Source: Burkholderiales bacterium
GTDB taxonomy: Bacteria > Pseudomonadota > Gammaproteobacteria > Burkholderiales > Ga0077523
Direction: 5' to 3'
Length of the DNA stretch: 64,000 bases
NCBI GenBank assembly: GCA_022843925.1
Contig: JALHMS010000015.1
Coordinates: 43,205-107,204, forward strand
Shown: in pieces, positions 1-9,027 of the stretch
How the letters are laid out: the number at the start of each line of letters is the position of its first letter
How positions within the stretch are numbered: the first letter of the stretch is position 1
Notes under the pieces: generated by a model
Databases searched by the model: none
Seen by the model: the letters and a program-made list of their open reading frames with translations, nothing else
What the model was told of the DNA's origin: nothing
Translations under genes and position numbers: made by a program

Positions 1-28
1 CGCTGTGGGAATGGGCCACGCGTTTTCT

Positions 29-118
29 GTAGGAGCGGGCCATGCCCGCGAGAGCGCCGATTCCGGTTGGAGCGCTGCCAGGGCATTCACCGCTTTCGGG
101 GCCATGGGCCCCTCCTAC
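29..118. repeat. REP family 2 inverted pair (BIME)
   Basis: The left REP begins GTAGGAGCGGGCCATGCCCG and the right REP is its diverged reverse complement ending in CTCCTAC, with about 34 bp of spacer. A GTAG head followed by an imperfect GC-rich palindrome is the known layout of RAYT-mobilised REP sequences. With the next pair it fills the space downstream of the PEP-CTERM gene that ends at 249. Confidence 0.85.
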
Positions 119-153
119 AGGGGCGGCGGATGCGCCACACTGGTCACGCTTTT

Positions 154-243
154 GTAGGAGCGGGCCATGCCCGCGAAAGCGTCGATTCCGGTTGGTACGT
201 TTCGAGTGCGCTCACCGCTTTCGCGGGCATGGTCCCCTCCTAC
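154..243. repeat. REP family 2 inverted pair (BIME)
   Basis: This is a second 90-bp copy of the same unit: a GTAGGAGCGGGCCATGCCCG head, a spacer, and a reverse-complement REP ending CCCTCCTAC. It stops five bases short of the PEP-CTERM stop codon. No gene is supported in 1-248. Confidence 0.85.
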
Positions 244-248
244 GCCGC

Positions 249-1136
249 CTACTCGGACCGTCGCCGTCCACGCGTCAGCAGGCCGATCACGCCCAGCCCC
301 GCCGCGAGCATTCCCCACGTCGCCGGTTCCGGCACCGGGGGGAGGTACTGGAACCCGGACGCCGTGACCAGCGTGTAGTCGGTGTCCGGCACGACCTGCC
401 CCCGGTGCATCACCGTGATGTTCGTCAGCGCGACCGTGTGGGAGAAATCGACGCTCGCCGTGAAGTCCCTGGCGAACTGGGTGTTCACGCCGGAGCCGAG
501 CGTCACCTTGAAGCTGAACGGGTCGCCGACGCGGAAGGTGTGGGTCCAGAAGAGCGTGCCCCCGGTACGCGATGGATTCATGACCGCCACGCCTTCCTTG
601 TAGGCCAGGTTCGCATTCGACGTCGTGGAGTCGACGGTCGCGAGGTAACGGCCGGCTTCGTCGCTGATGAGCAGGCCCCACGCCGAGCCGGCCGTGTCGG
701 TGCTGGTGCGCGGATTCACGAGGGTTCCCGAGATGCTGAATGCCTGGGTCACCGTGATCGATTCCCCGACATGATCGCCATAGAGGAAACTCCACGAGTC
801 CTGGTAGTACCCGCTGGCCGACGCCACCATGTTCGTTTCCGTCCCGACGGCGGACGCCTCGGCGGACGTCCCGATCCGGCCGTACGACGCCGTGAACTTC
901 GCGGATCCGGAACTGGCGCCGGTGGCGCTGACCACGGTTCCGGAATCGATGGTGACCGGGAACACGGCGTCCGATCCCGACTGGAAGAAGCTGGTGGTCG
1001 GCGGCAGGAAAACCTGCACGCTTCCGCCGGCCTTGCCGGGAAGGCCGGCGTGCGCTGTCGCCGTGAGGGTCAGGCCGGTGATGAGTGCAAGCAGGATTGC
1101 CGCGCCGGATGCGCGCGGGGTCATCGGGAGATTCAT
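249..1136 (-). CDS. PEP-CTERM sorting domain protein
   Basis: This is a predicted exported protein of 295 residues. It has an N-terminal signal peptide (hydrophobic ILLALITGLTLTATAHA) and a C-terminal PEP-CTERM tripartite signal: VPEPATWG, then a hydrophobic helix and a basic tail (RGRRRSE). PEP-CTERM tails are processed by an exosortase (EpsH/XrtA type), which is not encoded in this window. The middle is a beta-rich Ser/Thr/Gly region without a recognisable catalytic domain. A GAGG ribosome site lies about ten bases before the ATG at 1136. An in-frame ATG four codons downstream is an alternative start. Confidence 0.85.
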   Translation of the reverse strand: MNLPMTPRASGAAILLALITGLTLTATAHAGLPGKAGGSVQVFLPPTTSFFQSGSDAVFPVTIDSGTVVSATGASSGSAKFTASYGRIGTSAEASAVGTETNMVASASGYYQDSWSFLYGDHVGESITVTQAFSISGTLVNPRTSTDTAGSAWGLLISDEAGRYLATVDSTTSNANLAYKEGVAVMNPSRTGGTLFWTHTFRVGDPFSFKVTLGSGVNTQFARDFTASVDFSHTVALTNITVMHRGQVVPDTDYTLVTASGFQYLPPVPEPATWGMLAAGLGVIGLLTRGRRRSE

Positions 1137-1286
1137 TCGAGGTTCCTCGGACTTGCGTGGGGACTCGGTACGCGTCGCGTGCCGTTGCTGCGAGCCCGTG
1201 TGGTGCGTGGCTCTTGCTCACCCCCACGCTAGGCGCGGCGGAAGGAAGCCCCGTTGACTCGCATCAAGGCCGACGCGGATCTACCC

Positions 1287-2735
1287 CTACAACGATTCCA
1301 GGAACGCCACCACGGCCTCCCGATCCTCCCTCGACATCGTCGCGAATCGCTCGCGCGACACCTGCGCTTCGCCGCCGTGCCACAGGATCGCCTCCACGAA
1401 ACCCCGCGCGCGGCCGTCGTGCAGGAACCCCGTGGCGCCGTTCACGCGCGCCGACAGTCCGATGCCCCAAAGGGGCGGTGTGCGCCATTCGCTACCGCTC
1501 GCGAGGAAATCGGGGCGACCGTCCGACAGCGCTTCGCCCATGTCGTGCAGCAGGAGGTCCGTGTACGGCCGGATGGTCTGGTGGGCGGCCTGCGGGAATC
1601 CCGGCGACGGGCCGGTGCGCAGCTCGGGGACGTGGCAGACCGCGCAGCGGGCTTCCGCGAACAATTGCGCGCCACGGCGGACACGCGGCTCGTCGATGTT
1701 GCGCCGTACCGGCACCGCGAGCGCCTGCAGGTACAGCTCGGTGGCCGCGAGGCGCAAGGCCGTGATCTCGGGTTTGCCGGCGACCATCTGCTCCCGGCAC
1801 GTCGCGCTGGAGGACGGACAGTTCTGCGCCTCGTAGACCGGCGTCGAGAGCCCGATGTCGTTGAGGAACGCGATGGCGATCTGCTCCCGCAGGCTACCGT
1901 GGTTCGCCTTCAGGCCGAAGCGTCCGATGGCCTCGGCGCGCCGGCTCTCGTCCCACACGCGATTCGCCTTGCCCCGGATGCCGTCGACCGGCGCGCGCGC
2001 GGCCATCGCGAGGATCGTCTCGTCCGGCACGGCTTCCAGGAGCCCGAGACCCACGAGCGGCGGGGCGAGGCGCAGGCCGGCGAGGATGTCGTTCCCGAGC
2101 GGTCCGTAGGCGAGGTGCGCGATCCGCACATGGGGCTGGCGCAGCGACACCGTCTCGCCGTCGGGCAACGTCACCGGTTGTTCGGACCATTCGATGGTGA
2201 ACGAGGCCTCCGGCGGCACCACGCCCTTCACGCCGAAGATCTGCAGCTGGTCGCCGTACTCCGGATGCAGCCGCGGTCCGCCATGGGCGTCTGTGCCCGG
2301 GAGACTCACGCGCACCACGTGGTTCGGCGCCGGCTCGAAGGGCACGGTGATGTGATGGTCGCGGGGCACGCCCTCGGCGCTCACGGAGGGCAGTGTCGGC
2401 GTGCCCGTCACCACCCCGCGGCCGTTGTTCGCGTGGCAGGTCGTGCAGGCCTGGGCGTTCGAGATGGGACCGCGACCGAACTCCGCGTTCTCGAACCAGA
2501 AGAACGCCCAGCGGTTGTTGAACATCTGGTGGCCCAGCGCGAACAGCTTCGCCTGGTTCGCATCGAGGCCCGCCGCGGGCTTCAGATAGGCGGCGTCGGA
2601 GGCGTCCGCGACGCTGAGCGCTCCGCCGGAGAGGGCTGCGTCCGGCACGTCGACGGACGGTGCCATCCATGCCATCGCGGGCAGGCACGCGATGGCGCCG
2701 AGGAGGAGTCGCAACACGAGTCGGGGAGGCGCCAT
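1287..2735 (-). CDS. Di-haem oxidoreductase (DHOR/DUF1111 family)
   Basis: This is a secreted or periplasmic c-type cytochrome of 482 residues. A hydrophobic signal peptide (LVLRLLLGAIACLPAMA) precedes two haem-binding motifs, CTTCH in the first third and CAVCH near residue 360. This architecture matches the DHOR or thiol-oxidoreductase-like family (COG3488), for which peroxidase-like activity is proposed but not generally proven. In other genomes these genes often sit beside imelysin-type proteins, but none is seen here. The 5' end faces BIME array 1, so its promoter must lie inside or next to that repeat. The protein is full length and intact. Confidence 0.85.
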   Translation of the reverse strand: MAPPRLVLRLLLGAIACLPAMAWMAPSVDVPDAALSGGALSVADASDAAYLKPAAGLDANQAKLFALGHQMFNNRWAFFWFENAEFGRGPISNAQACTTCHANNGRGVVTGTPTLPSVSAEGVPRDHHITVPFEPAPNHVVRVSLPGTDAHGGPRLHPEYGDQLQIFGVKGVVPPEASFTIEWSEQPVTLPDGETVSLRQPHVRIAHLAYGPLGNDILAGLRLAPPLVGLGLLEAVPDETILAMAARAPVDGIRGKANRVWDESRRAEAIGRFGLKANHGSLREQIAIAFLNDIGLSTPVYEAQNCPSSSATCREQMVAGKPEITALRLAATELYLQALAVPVRRNIDEPRVRRGAQLFAEARCAVCHVPELRTGPSPGFPQAAHQTIRPYTDLLLHDMGEALSDGRPDFLASGSEWRTPPLWGIGLSARVNGATGFLHDGRARGFVEAILWHGGEAQVSRERFATMSREDREAVVAFLESL

Positions 2736-2825
2736 GGCGAGTGTGCGATCGGGACTTGAACGCCCCCAGTGTAGAACGCCCCGGACAGATCAGGCAGCGT
2801 CCGGGGGGCTGCTCGCGGTACCCCC

Positions 2826-3480
2826 GTGGGTCGGGCTCCGCCCGACGCCTGCGTTCCTGGATTCGTCGTGGTGCCCAAGCCATCGCAGCGTCGAGCGATG
2901 CTCGACCCACGAAGGTCCTCGCGACTGGATGCGTAGTCGCCGGAAACAACCCCCGTGGGTCGGGCTTCGCCCGACGCCCGCGTTCATGGAGTCGTCGCTG
3001 AGCCCAAGCCGGCGCAGCGTCGAGCGATGCTCGACCCACGAAGGTCCTCGCGAATGGATGCATCGGCGCTGGAAACAACCCCCGTGGGTCGGGCTTCGCC
3101 CGACGCCCGCGTTCCTGGATTCGTTGCTGTACCCAAGCCATCGCCGCGTCGAGCGATGCTCGACCCACGAAGGTCCTCGCGAATGGATGCATCGGCGCTG
3201 GAAACAACCCCCGTGGGTCGGGCTTCGCCCGACGCCCGCGTTCATGGAGTCGTCGCTGAGCCCAAGCCGGCGCAGCGTCGAGCGATGCTCGACCCACGAA
3301 GGTCCTCGCGAATGGATGCATCGGCGCTGGAAACAACCCCCGTGGGTCGGGCTTCGCCCGACGCCCGCGTTCCTGGATTCGTTGCTGTACCCAAGCCATC
3401 GCCGCGTCGAGCGGTGCTCGACCCACGCAGGACCCCGCCATCGGACACCTCCAAGCCGGAAACGACCCCCGTGGCTTGAG
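2826..3480. repeat. BIME tandem array 1 (REP family 1, 129-bp period)
   Basis: Successive units start at 2826, 2955, 3084, 3213 and 3342, with a decayed sixth head at 3471, so the spacing is exactly 129 bp each time. Each unit holds box A (GTGGGTCGGGC TTC GCCCGAC) and, about 50 bp on, box B (GTCGAGCGATGCTCGAC CCACG). Box B resembles the reverse complement of box A, so each unit is an inverted REP pair. Because 129 is divisible by three, the array creates long false ORFs on both strands. It lies between the divergent di-haem and hemerythrin genes and explains most of 2736-3542. Confidence 0.95.
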
Positions 3481-3542
3481 CTATCGCCCGACGCCCCCCA
3501 ACTCGGCTAAAGTGCCGGCTGATTTCGAATCGGAGGCTGGTC

Positions 3543-4010
3543 ATGGCGGTCATGGAATGGAACGACGCCCTCGCGATCGACGGCGGTGTGATGGACGACA
3601 CCCACAAGGAATTCGTGGATCTGCTGAACAAGCTGGGCGACGCCGAGGGCGATGCCGTGCTGCCGCTCATCGACGAGTTCATCGCGCACACGGAGGAGCA
3701 CTTCCTCCAGGAACAGCGCTGGATGCAGTCGATCCCGTTCCCGCCGATCCAGTGCCACGTGAACGAGCACCAGGGCGTGCTCGACATCTGCCGCGAGGTC
3801 CGGACCCGCGTGGCCAACGGCGAACCGCGTTACGGCAAGGTGCTCGCGACGGCGGTGGGCGAGTGGTTCGAGACCCACGCATCGACCATGGACACCGTGC
3901 TCTCGATGGTGATGAAGGAGAAGGGCTACGAGCCCACCCGCGGTGTCGGCGACGAGCCGCTGCCCGCCCTGGCGGCAGCCGACGCCTGCGGCACGGGCAC
4001 CTGCCACTGA
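3543..4010 (+). CDS. Bacteriohemerythrin
   Basis: This soluble cytoplasmic four-helix O2-binding protein has 155 residues. All seven di-iron ligands expected for hemerythrin can be placed: H21, H53, E57, H72, H76, H112 and D117, with the canonical spacings H-x3-E, H-x3-H and H-x4-D. The family carries, stores or senses oxygen. There is no fused signalling domain, which points to an oxygen store or carrier. The C-terminal tail ends CGTGTCH, an unusual Cys/His-rich end that might bind metal (inference). The gene starts just after BIME array 1 and is followed 60 bp on by pdeM. Confidence 0.92.
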   Translation: MAVMEWNDALAIDGGVMDDTHKEFVDLLNKLGDAEGDAVLPLIDEFIAHTEEHFLQEQRWMQSIPFPPIQCHVNEHQGVLDICREVRTRVANGEPRYGKVLATAVGEWFETHASTMDTVLSMVMKEKGYEPTRGVGDEPLPALAAADACGTGTCH

Positions 4011-4069
4011 GCGTGCCCGGAGCAGCGTCCGATGCTGGTGCCTCCCCGGCGCCGCATCGCTTTCCTTCG

Positions 4070-4777
4070 ATGACGGACGCCCGTCTCGAACTGCAGGGCG
4101 AGCCGCTCCGCCTGATGCCCGAGCGGGCGCTCCACCTACCCGGGCGCGACACGCTGCTCGTGGCCGACGTGCACATCGGCAAGTCCGCCTCGTTCCGCGC
4201 GCTCGGTGTCCCGGTCCCCGGGGGCACGACGGCCGAGACCTTGACGCGACTGGATGCCGCGATCGCACGGTCCGCCGCCCGGACCGTCGTCCTCCTCGGG
4301 GATTTCCTCCACAGCCGCCTGGGCCGCTCGCCTTCGACGCTCGATTCGCTCGCGACCTGGCGCGCGCGGCACCCCGACCTCGCGCTCGTCCTGGTGCGCG
4401 GAAACCACGATCTCCACGCGGGTGACCCGCCCGCGGACCTCGCCATCCGGACCGTGGACGATGGCTGGCGCCTCGGGCCGTTCGTGTGCCGGCACGCCCC
4501 GGCATCCAGCAATGCCGGCTACGTGCTCGCCGGACATCTTCACCCGGCCGTGATGCTGCGCGGCGTCGGCGAGGGGCGCCTGCGGCTGCCGTGCTTCCAC
4601 TTCGGCACCGGCGCGGGGGTGCTCCCGGCGTTCGGTGCGTTCACCGGGTCCGCGATCGTCACCCGTACGCGGGGCGATCGCGTGTTCGCCGTGGCGGACG
4701 ATCGCGTGCTCGAAGTGCCATCGTCGGCGGGTCGACGGCGACGCAGCGGTGTGCGGTCGGTGCATCCGGCTGACTGA
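4070..4777 (+). CDS. pdeM: Ligase-associated metallophosphoesterase PdeM
   Basis: This is a calcineurin-like phosphoesterase of 235 residues. Its metal-binding motifs appear in order: DVHIGK, GDFLHS, GNHD and GHLHP. Length and motif pattern match the ligase-associated PdeM family, which usually sits in an operon with an ATP-dependent ligase, a DEXH helicase and an MBL-fold exonuclease. Here those partners lie 33 to 48 kb away in the same window. The ATG at 4070 (MTDARLEL) is the natural start, although no strong ribosome site is visible. The open frame upstream of it overlaps hemerythrin and is not coding. Confidence 0.85.
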   Translation: MTDARLELQGEPLRLMPERALHLPGRDTLLVADVHIGKSASFRALGVPVPGGTTAETLTRLDAAIARSAARTVVLLGDFLHSRLGRSPSTLDSLATWRARHPDLALVLVRGNHDLHAGDPPADLAIRTVDDGWRLGPFVCRHAPASSNAGYVLAGHLHPAVMLRGVGEGRLRLPCFHFGTGAGVLPAFGAFTGSAIVTRTRGDRVFAVADDRVLEVPSSAGRRRRSGVRSVHPAD

Positions 4778-4910
4778 CCCCGCAGACACCGCGAAATGTG
4801 ACGAACTGATACTTTCGTCCTGTTGACCCGGGGCAGGGGACTTCGGCACATTCCAACGTATGCGGGCGCCATGCATGCGCGCCCCACCGACAAGAAGATC
4901 AGGAGACTCC

Positions 4911-6938
4911 ATGGTTCGCGCCACCGCCCTCGGCATTGCCCTGTGCTCACTTTGCTCGCTGTGCCTCGCGTTACCGGCCAGCGCTGCGACAGTGCGCTGG
5001 ATCAACTCCGACGACGGCGACTGGGACGAGCCCGTGAACTGGACCGGCAACGCCGTCCCCGGCGCGGGTGACGATGTGATCGTCGACGTGGCCGGGGCAT
5101 TCCCACTGGTGACGATCCGGCAGTCCCCGCTGTCCGGGCCGCAGATCACGCAGTACTTCGCGAAAAGCGTCCTCTCCCGTGAGGCGATCCGGTACACCGG
5201 GGGATCCCTGAACGTGACCGGTGACGCCACGTTCGAGAGCAGCTTCTTCTGGAGCGGGGGCGCGTTCAACGCGTTCGTGGTGAACCCCACCGGCACGTGG
5301 ACCTTCCGCCAGGGCTTCCAGGCGAGCGGCAGCGGGCTGCTCGGCATCGGCCTCGGTAACTACGTGCTGCAGGGCACCTCCGTGCTCGGCAATGCGCGAG
5401 GCATTCTTGGCAGCGCGGGGCTGGTCCAGATCGCGAGCGGCGCCACCCTCAACATCGACGCCGGTGACCTTCTCGGACTGGGAGGCGGGTCTCTGGACAT
5501 CCGCGGCACCCTCGACCGGCGCGCGGGGGCGGGTGACTTCCTGATGCAGACGAGTGGCGGTGGCAATGCGGGTACGGTACGCGTGCGCACCGGTCGACTT
5601 CAGTACCAGAACCGCAACTTCGATGGGATCGCCCAGGGGCACACCGGCACCTTCCAGGTGGATGCCGGCGCGGTGCTCGAACTGATCGGTGCGCACGACG
5701 TCCAGGGCGTGCTGCAGGGTGACGGCGACGTGGTCTTCAACAATCCGGGCAGCCCGCCCGGCACCACGCCGATCTCGCTGCATCTCGCGAACTATGCGCT
5801 CGGCGGCACGCTGCGCTTCTCGCCCGGTGCCGTCGTGCGTCTGGTGGGCGACGGCACCATTGCGAAGGCCGATGTCGGCGGCTCGAGCATCCTCTTCGAA
5901 GGCAACGTCACGTTCGCCGAGCGGGTATCGCTGGGCCTGGTCAACACGCGCGGTGCGGCGGGCGGCGTCCTGCGCTTCGCCGACGGCATCGCAACGACGA
6001 ACGGCATCCTTCATCGCGGCGAAGGCCTGATCGATCTGGGCGGCATCACATCGCTCGCGATGGACACGCAATTCCTGGCACCTCTGGAGGCCGAGTCGCG
6101 CATCATCGTCTCGTCCGGAGCGCGGCTGAACCTGGTCGGCGGTGCGACATCGCCGGGCATCGGGATCCTCGGCGACGGCACGGTGTTGAACCGCGGCACC
6201 ATGGTCCGCGAGGGCACGGGCATGGCGCGGATCTCGACGGCGTTCGTCAACGAAGGCGAGCTCCTGGTGGAGGCGGGCGATCTCGCGTTCTTTTCGGCGG
6301 CAGCCTTCGAGAACCGTGGCCGGGTGGTGGTGGGGGGCGGCACCGTGCTCGATCGGAGTCGGGCGGTCTACCTGCAGACGGCCGGCGAGACGGTCCTCGA
6401 CGGCGTTCTCTTCGCCGACGAAGTGCGCATCGACGGTGGCGTGCTCCGCGGAAATGGCCAGATCGGCGGGGAACTCGGTGCGGCGGGCGTCCGAGGTGTC
6501 GTGGTGAACAACGGGGAGATCGCTCCGGGGAATTCGCCCGGCACCCTCGTCATCGACGGGAACTACGTCCAGGGCGCGTCGGGCGTGCTGACGATGGAAC
6601 TCGGCGACGTGTCGGACCGCCTCGTCATCGGTGGCGATGCGTCGTTCGCGGGTACGCTGGCGATCGGATTCGTGGACGGGTTCGTGCCGATGCTCGGGCA
6701 GACCTTCGAGCTGCTCACGTACCGGTCTCACACCGGTTCGATGGCATTCCGGACGCTCGGCGAGGCCTCGCGCGGCTACGCATTCGCCATCGCGTTCGGG
6801 GATCAGGCCGCCACGCTACAGGTCACGGGCCTCGCGCCGCCGATCCCGGAACCCGCGTCGATCGCGCTCGTCGGTATCGGCCTCGGGCTCGTCGCCGTCG
6901 CAGCCCGCCGGCGGAGGAGCCTCGCGGCTACTTGCTGA
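4911..6938 (+). CDS. Large PEP-CTERM protein with beta-repeat body
   Basis: This exported protein has 675 residues. A signal peptide (ALGIALCSLCSLCLALPASAA) is followed by a long Gly/Val/Asn-rich body of short beta-helix-like repeats resembling autotransporter passengers. It ends in a PEP-CTERM signal: IPEPASIALVGIGLGL followed by RRRRS. The likely role is a surface or extracellular-matrix component anchored through the exosortase pathway (family knowledge, not shown here). AGGAG six bases before the ATG at 4911 favours this start over the track start at 4860. The 3' end overlaps the convergent next gene by 11 bp. Confidence 0.87.
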   Translation: MVRATALGIALCSLCSLCLALPASAATVRWINSDDGDWDEPVNWTGNAVPGAGDDVIVDVAGAFPLVTIRQSPLSGPQITQYFAKSVLSREAIRYTGGSLNVTGDATFESSFFWSGGAFNAFVVNPTGTWTFRQGFQASGSGLLGIGLGNYVLQGTSVLGNARGILGSAGLVQIASGATLNIDAGDLLGLGGGSLDIRGTLDRRAGAGDFLMQTSGGGNAGTVRVRTGRLQYQNRNFDGIAQGHTGTFQVDAGAVLELIGAHDVQGVLQGDGDVVFNNPGSPPGTTPISLHLANYALGGTLRFSPGAVVRLVGDGTIAKADVGGSSILFEGNVTFAERVSLGLVNTRGAAGGVLRFADGIATTNGILHRGEGLIDLGGITSLAMDTQFLAPLEAESRIIVSSGARLNLVGGATSPGIGILGDGTVLNRGTMVREGTGMARISTAFVNEGELLVEAGDLAFFSAAAFENRGRVVVGGGTVLDRSRAVYLQTAGETVLDGVLFADEVRIDGGVLRGNGQIGGELGAAGVRGVVVNNGEIAPGNSPGTLVIDGNYVQGASGVLTMELGDVSDRLVIGGDASFAGTLAIGFVDGFVPMLGQTFELLTYRSHTGSMAFRTLGEASRGYAFAIAFGDQAATLQVTGLAPPIPEPASIALVGIGLGLVAVAARRRRSLAATC

Positions 6939-7362
6939 CGCCGCCGCACGACGCGATCAGCGCGAACGCCTCGTCCCACCAGGCCTCCTTCGCGGGTCCC
7001 TCTGCCTCGACGATGTAGCTCACCCCCGAGCCCGAGCGCCCGCGGTCGAACAACTCGTAGACGATCGTGCGTGTCTCCTCGGCGGGCACACCGGCATCTT
7101 CAGCCGTGAGTACCACCTCCAACCGGTGCTTCACGTACCTCGGATCGGTCGCCTGCACGTGCAGGTTGCTCGCATTGACGGACGCCGGGACGCCGTACTT
7201 CGTCCGGATGGCGTCGGCGAGACAGGGGACCACTTCGAGCATGTTGCGGTCGAACGTCGCGTCGCGACCCGCGAGCGCCTTCCGGAAAGTGTCGCGCGAT
7301 TCCGCGCAGGCCCAGAGGTGGACGACGACGATGACGGCGAGGATGAACTTGGCGATTGGCAA
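6928..7362 (-). CDS. Putative exported or lipoprotein, unknown function
   Basis: I do not recognise this protein of 144 residues. The start is inferred as TTG at 7362, preceded by CGGAG at good spacing. It yields a short signal-like helix (KFILAVIVVVHLWAC) ending in a cysteine, so a lipoprotein or secreted form is possible. The mature part contains FDRNMLEVVPCLADAI and ends with a Cys-containing segment (IASCGGVSK). The track places it in the tail of a longer ORF (6928-8511), whose N-terminal part is antisense to the UxaA gene and not real. It lies 26 bp downstream of the UxaA large subunit on the same strand. Confidence 0.6.
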   Translation of the reverse strand: MPIAKFILAVIVVVHLWACAESRDTFRKALAGRDATFDRNMLEVVPCLADAIRTKYGVPASVNASNLHVQATDPRYVKHRLEVVLTAEDAGVPAEETRTIVYELFDRGRSGSGVSYIVEAEGPAKEAWWDEAFALIASCGGVSK

Positions 7363-7388
7363 CGGGGACTCCGGGAATGCGCGCGGCG

Positions 7389-8588
7389 TCAGGCCGCGGA
7401 GGGGAAACAGGCCGGGCCGAGCGGCTCGAACGACTTGTAGGTGAGGATGAATTCCTGGTGGCCGAGCGCTTCGGACTTCGTCTGCTCGCCGTTGCCGACG
7501 CGGAGGATGAGGTCGTGGATCTCGCGGCCGACGTCGTCCAGCGTGGCACGGCCCTCCAGGATGCGGCCGGCGTCGACGTCCATGTCGTCGGCCATGCGGC
7601 GGTAGGTGTCGGGGTTCGCGCAGACCTTGATGACCGGAGCGAGCGCCGAGCCGACGACCGAACCGCGTCCCGTGGAGAACAGGATCACGTGGCTGCCGCA
7701 CGCCATGAGTTCGGCGATCTCGGCGTTGTCGCTGATGTTCGGGAAGCCGAAGCGCGGCTCGCCGTCGGGCACGACGTCGAGCAGATAGAGCCCGCCGCCG
7801 ACCGGCACGTCGCCGGGCTTGATGATGCCGTTGATGACCGACTGACCCGACTTCGCATACGCGCCGAGCGACTTCTCCTCGATGGTCGTGAGTCCACCGT
7901 CCGCGTTGCCGGGGCCGATGCTCGCGTGGCCGTAGGTCGCGTAGTACTGCGCCGCCTTCGCGACCGTCTTCACGATCTCCTCGCCCATCACGGGGTTCTG
8001 CGCGCGCTCGGCCATCCAGTGCTCCATGCCGATCAGCTCGCCGGTCTCCTCGAAGATGCACGTGGCGCCCTGCTCGACGAGGAAGTCGAACGCCCGGCCC
8101 ATCGCGGGGTTCGCTGTGAGGCCGCTCGTCGCGTCCGAGCCGCCGCAGATGGTGCCGACGACGAGTTCGTCCGGACGCATCGCGACGCGCGGCGTGTTCT
8201 CGAGCTGCGCAAGCGTCTGCTCGACCCACGCGCGACCCTCGGCGATGGTGCTGCGCGTGCCGCCGGACTCCTGGATCACGAGAAGCTTCGTCGGCCGACC
8301 GGACGCGCGGATCGTCTCGAGCAGCTTGCCCTTGTTGAACGCCTCGCAGCCGAGCGACACCAGCAGCACTGCGCCGACGTTCGGGTGCGTGCAGAGCCGT
8401 TCGAGCATCTTGTGCGAGTAGGCATTCGGGAAGCAGCCGGGGAAACCGATGAGATGCGCCCCGCGCTCGCGGAACGGATATGCGACCTCGCGCGACACGT
8501 GGTGCGCGCATTCGACGAGGTAGCAGACGGCGACGATGTTGCGGATGCCCTTGCGACCATCCGAACGAAGATAGGCCTGGATCTCCAT
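7389..8588 (-). CDS. UxaA-family dehydratase, large subunit
   Basis: This enzyme of 399 residues matches the C-terminal part of altronate/galactarate dehydratases (UxaA/GarD superfamily). Recognisable blocks are GRKGIRNIVAV, GFPGC, GTICGGSDATSG and ATCIFEETGELIG. The conserved cysteines are those expected to hold the Fe or Fe-S centre in this family. The substrate is probably a sugar acid or another hydroxy-acid, but the sequence does not specify which. The gene begins one base after the stop of the small SAF-domain subunit, so the two are translationally coupled and act together. Confidence 0.87.
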   Translation of the reverse strand: MEIQAYLRSDGRKGIRNIVAVCYLVECAHHVSREVAYPFRERGAHLIGFPGCFPNAYSHKMLERLCTHPNVGAVLLVSLGCEAFNKGKLLETIRASGRPTKLLVIQESGGTRSTIAEGRAWVEQTLAQLENTPRVAMRPDELVVGTICGGSDATSGLTANPAMGRAFDFLVEQGATCIFEETGELIGMEHWMAERAQNPVMGEEIVKTVAKAAQYYATYGHASIGPGNADGGLTTIEEKSLGAYAKSGQSVINGIIKPGDVPVGGGLYLLDVVPDGEPRFGFPNISDNAEIAELMACGSHVILFSTGRGSVVGSALAPVIKVCANPDTYRRMADDMDVDAGRILEGRATLDDVGREIHDLILRVGNGEQTKSEALGHQEFILTYKSFEPLGPACFPSAA

Positions 8589-8589
8589 G

Positions 8590-8922
8590 TCAGTGCGCCT
8601 CCGGGAGGAATTCGTGACCGGCGTCGAAGGTGTACGTCGGGATGTAGTCGCTCGTCACGTTGTGGATGTGGACGTACTCGCCCGGGGCGATGGCGGCGAT
8701 GGCGCGGCCGATGGGCGCGCCGTACTTCACGATGCGTTCGTCCTTCGGGATCGCGCGCACCGCGAACTTGTGGCCCACCTTCACGGCGTCGCCGAGCGTC
8801 ACCGTGAAGGTGCCCACGCGGACCGTCGTGCCGGCGGGCATGTCACGCACCGCGACCGCGATGTTGTCGTCGGGGGCAAGGAGAAGTGCCGGGCTCGCGC
8901 CCACCTGCTGGAAGGGTTCCAT
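8590..8922 (-). CDS. UxaA-family dehydratase, small SAF-domain subunit
   Basis: This small subunit of 110 residues starts MEPFQQVGASPALLL and contains a SAF-like beta-clip domain (DNIAVAVRDMPAGTTVRVG, IPKDERIVKYGAPIG, GEYVHIHNV). In full-length UxaA this domain is fused to the large domain. Here it is a separate protein, a common split form. The ATG at 8922 is chosen because the frame upstream runs into non-coding sequence and then REP repeats. It is the first gene of a two- or three-gene operon that begins downstream of the REP array. Confidence 0.85.
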   Translation of the reverse strand: MEPFQQVGASPALLLAPDDNIAVAVRDMPAGTTVRVGTFTVTLGDAVKVGHKFAVRAIPKDERIVKYGAPIGRAIAAIAPGEYVHIHNVTSDYIPTYTFDAGHEFLPEAH

Positions 8923-9027
8923 GGCCGATCGTGTCGTCGTTGGTGCGGGAGTCGAAGGATACATCGTGGGTCGCGGCGGGGAGTGTGCCTGTCGGGCCGT
9001 TGCCCTCCGGCGAGGGGAGAAGGTGTC

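Noticed and set aside
1894-3441. 515-residue minus-strand ORF and companions (2692-3510, 2955-3479)
   Set aside because: Repeated GRSPTHGGCFQ-type peptides arise because the 129-bp repeat period is divisible by three.
4778-4910. Sigma-54 promoter before the large PEP-CTERM gene
   Set aside because: A GGCAC box is present, but the GC element is not at the required spacing.
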